NCBI GenBank assembly: GCA_031267005.1
Contig: JAIRZX010000651.1
Span: 1-5,813 of the forward strand
Origin: Deltaproteobacteria bacterium
GTDB lineage: Bacteria > Desulfobacterota > Desulfarculia > Adiutricales > Adiutricaceae
Direction: 5' to 3'
Length of the DNA: 5,813 nucleotides
Made by a program: the position numbers and the translations under genes. Shown here one piece after another: positions 5,580-5,813 of the stretch. Each line of letters opens with the position of its first letter. Within the stretch, counting starts at the first letter, position 1. The notes under the pieces were generated by a model. That model was not told the DNA's origin and ran no database searches. It was given only the letters and a program-made list of their open reading frames with translations.

Positions 5580-5813
5580 TCCAAGGCCAAGTTCGAAGGG
5601 CTCAGGCGGATCGGCATCGACGAGACCTGCATCGGCAAAATTAAGAAGTCCGTCACGGTCGTGGTGGAACTCGACTTTGGAACCCCCGTCTTTGCGGGCG
5701 AGGCCAAGGGCGAGGCCAAGGGCGAGGCCAAGGGCGAGGCCAAGGGCGAGGCCAAGGGCGAGGCCAAGGGCGAGGCCAAGGGCGAGGCCAAGGGCGAGGC
5801 CAAGGGCGAGGCC
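5580..5813 (+). pseudogene. ISL3 transposase DDE domain after in-frame TAG, running into a tandem repeat
   Basis: Directly after the TAG, in the same frame, the translation continues SKAKFEGLRRIGIDETCIGK and then a VTVVVELDFGTPVFAGEAKG segment. RIGIDE is the start of the DDE_Tnp_ISL3 catalytic domain, with its first Asp about 14 residues after the stop. The rest of the domain is absent from the window: from 5697 the frame consists only of GEAK units to the last base. There is no start codon with a ribosome binding site, so this half is silent unless the TAG is read through. A single base change (TGG, CAG or AAG to TAG) would account for the interruption. The real length and the state of the remaining domain cannot be judged. 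Confidence 0.75.
5697..5813 (+). repeat. Perfect 12-bp tandem repeat (GGCGAGGCCAAG), 9.75 copies to window end
   Basis: Nine complete identical units (5697-5804) and nine bases of a tenth reach the last base, so the array is truncated by the window edge. The unit length is a multiple of three and lies in the transposase frame, encoding Gly-Glu-Ala-Lys. The units show no base differences, which implies recent expansion by slippage or an assembly artefact at a contig end. On the other strand the array reads as Ala-Ser-Pro-Leu repeats, which I regard as a shadow. Confidence 0.95.

Larger units (their letters stand above)
5077..5813 (+). mobile_element. ISL3-family insertion sequence, right end beyond the window
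   Basis: The ISL3 transposase frame, the drop in GC content from about 5081, and the switch from the transport operon indicate an insertion sequence. The left end is estimated near the GGGG-TTTTGGCATAAATC stretch at about 5077-5094, because ISL3 ends commonly begin with G-rich terminal repeats. The partner inverted repeat and the target duplication lie beyond the window, so this boundary is a guess. The transposase is broken, so the copy is probably inactive unless helped in trans. Confidence 0.6.

Noticed and set aside
5528..5803. Minus-strand frame encoding Ala-Ser-Pro-Leu repeats
   Set aside because: It is the reverse reading of the GEAK-coding array, and the rest of it is antisense to transposase sequence; no ribosome binding site was apparent.

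Overview
The window is GC-rich bacterial DNA whose genes strongly prefer G or C at third codon positions. It holds the 3' part of a four-gene membrane-transport cluster followed by a decaying ISL3-family insertion sequence. The protein set (a membrane-anchored DUF2318 protein, two MacB/FtsX-type permeases and a LolD/MacB-type ATPase) points to a Gram-negative bacterium. Base composition and gene content would suit a Desulfobacterota (deltaproteobacterial) genome, but nothing here fixes the taxon.

Layout, all on the + strand: (1) 1-951, the 3' part of a DUF2318 integral-membrane protein with a periplasmic CxxC/CxxC/C domain; its start lies before the window. (2) 952-1193, a non-coding gap with T-tracts repeated at about the DNA helical period. 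(3) 1194-2504 and (4) 2508-3647, two paralogous four-helix permeases only 3 nt apart. (5) 3648-4059, a 412-nt gap with two adjacent copies of a 38-bp repeat and strong hairpins. (6) 4060-4947, the ABC ATPase, which has an extra Gly/Ala-rich tail containing a G9 run. (7) 4948-5141, spacer and the presumed left end of an insertion sequence. (8) 5142-5813, an ISL3 transposase reading frame that has lost its expected start codon (ATA follows a good ribosome binding site), carries an in-frame TAG, and runs into a perfect 12-bp tandem repeat in its catalytic domain, where the window ends.

The order DUF2318 - permease - permease - ATPase is that of the accessory half of the P19/FTR1-type iron-uptake loci known in Campylobacter jejuni (Cj1658-Cj1665) and in the fet locus of some E. 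coli. There the genes sit downstream of an FTR1-like permease and the periplasmic P19 protein, and are followed by thioredoxin-like genes. By that analogy these four proteins form an inner-membrane complex supporting periplasmic iron handling or export of a reductant or thiol. FTR1 and P19 genes, if present, would lie upstream of the window. The thioredoxin genes expected downstream are absent, and the insertion sequence occupies that place.

The most unusual things are the triple degradation of the transposase, with a minisatellite apparently grown from the family's own conserved sequence, and the two repeat-bearing gaps inside what is usually a compact operon.
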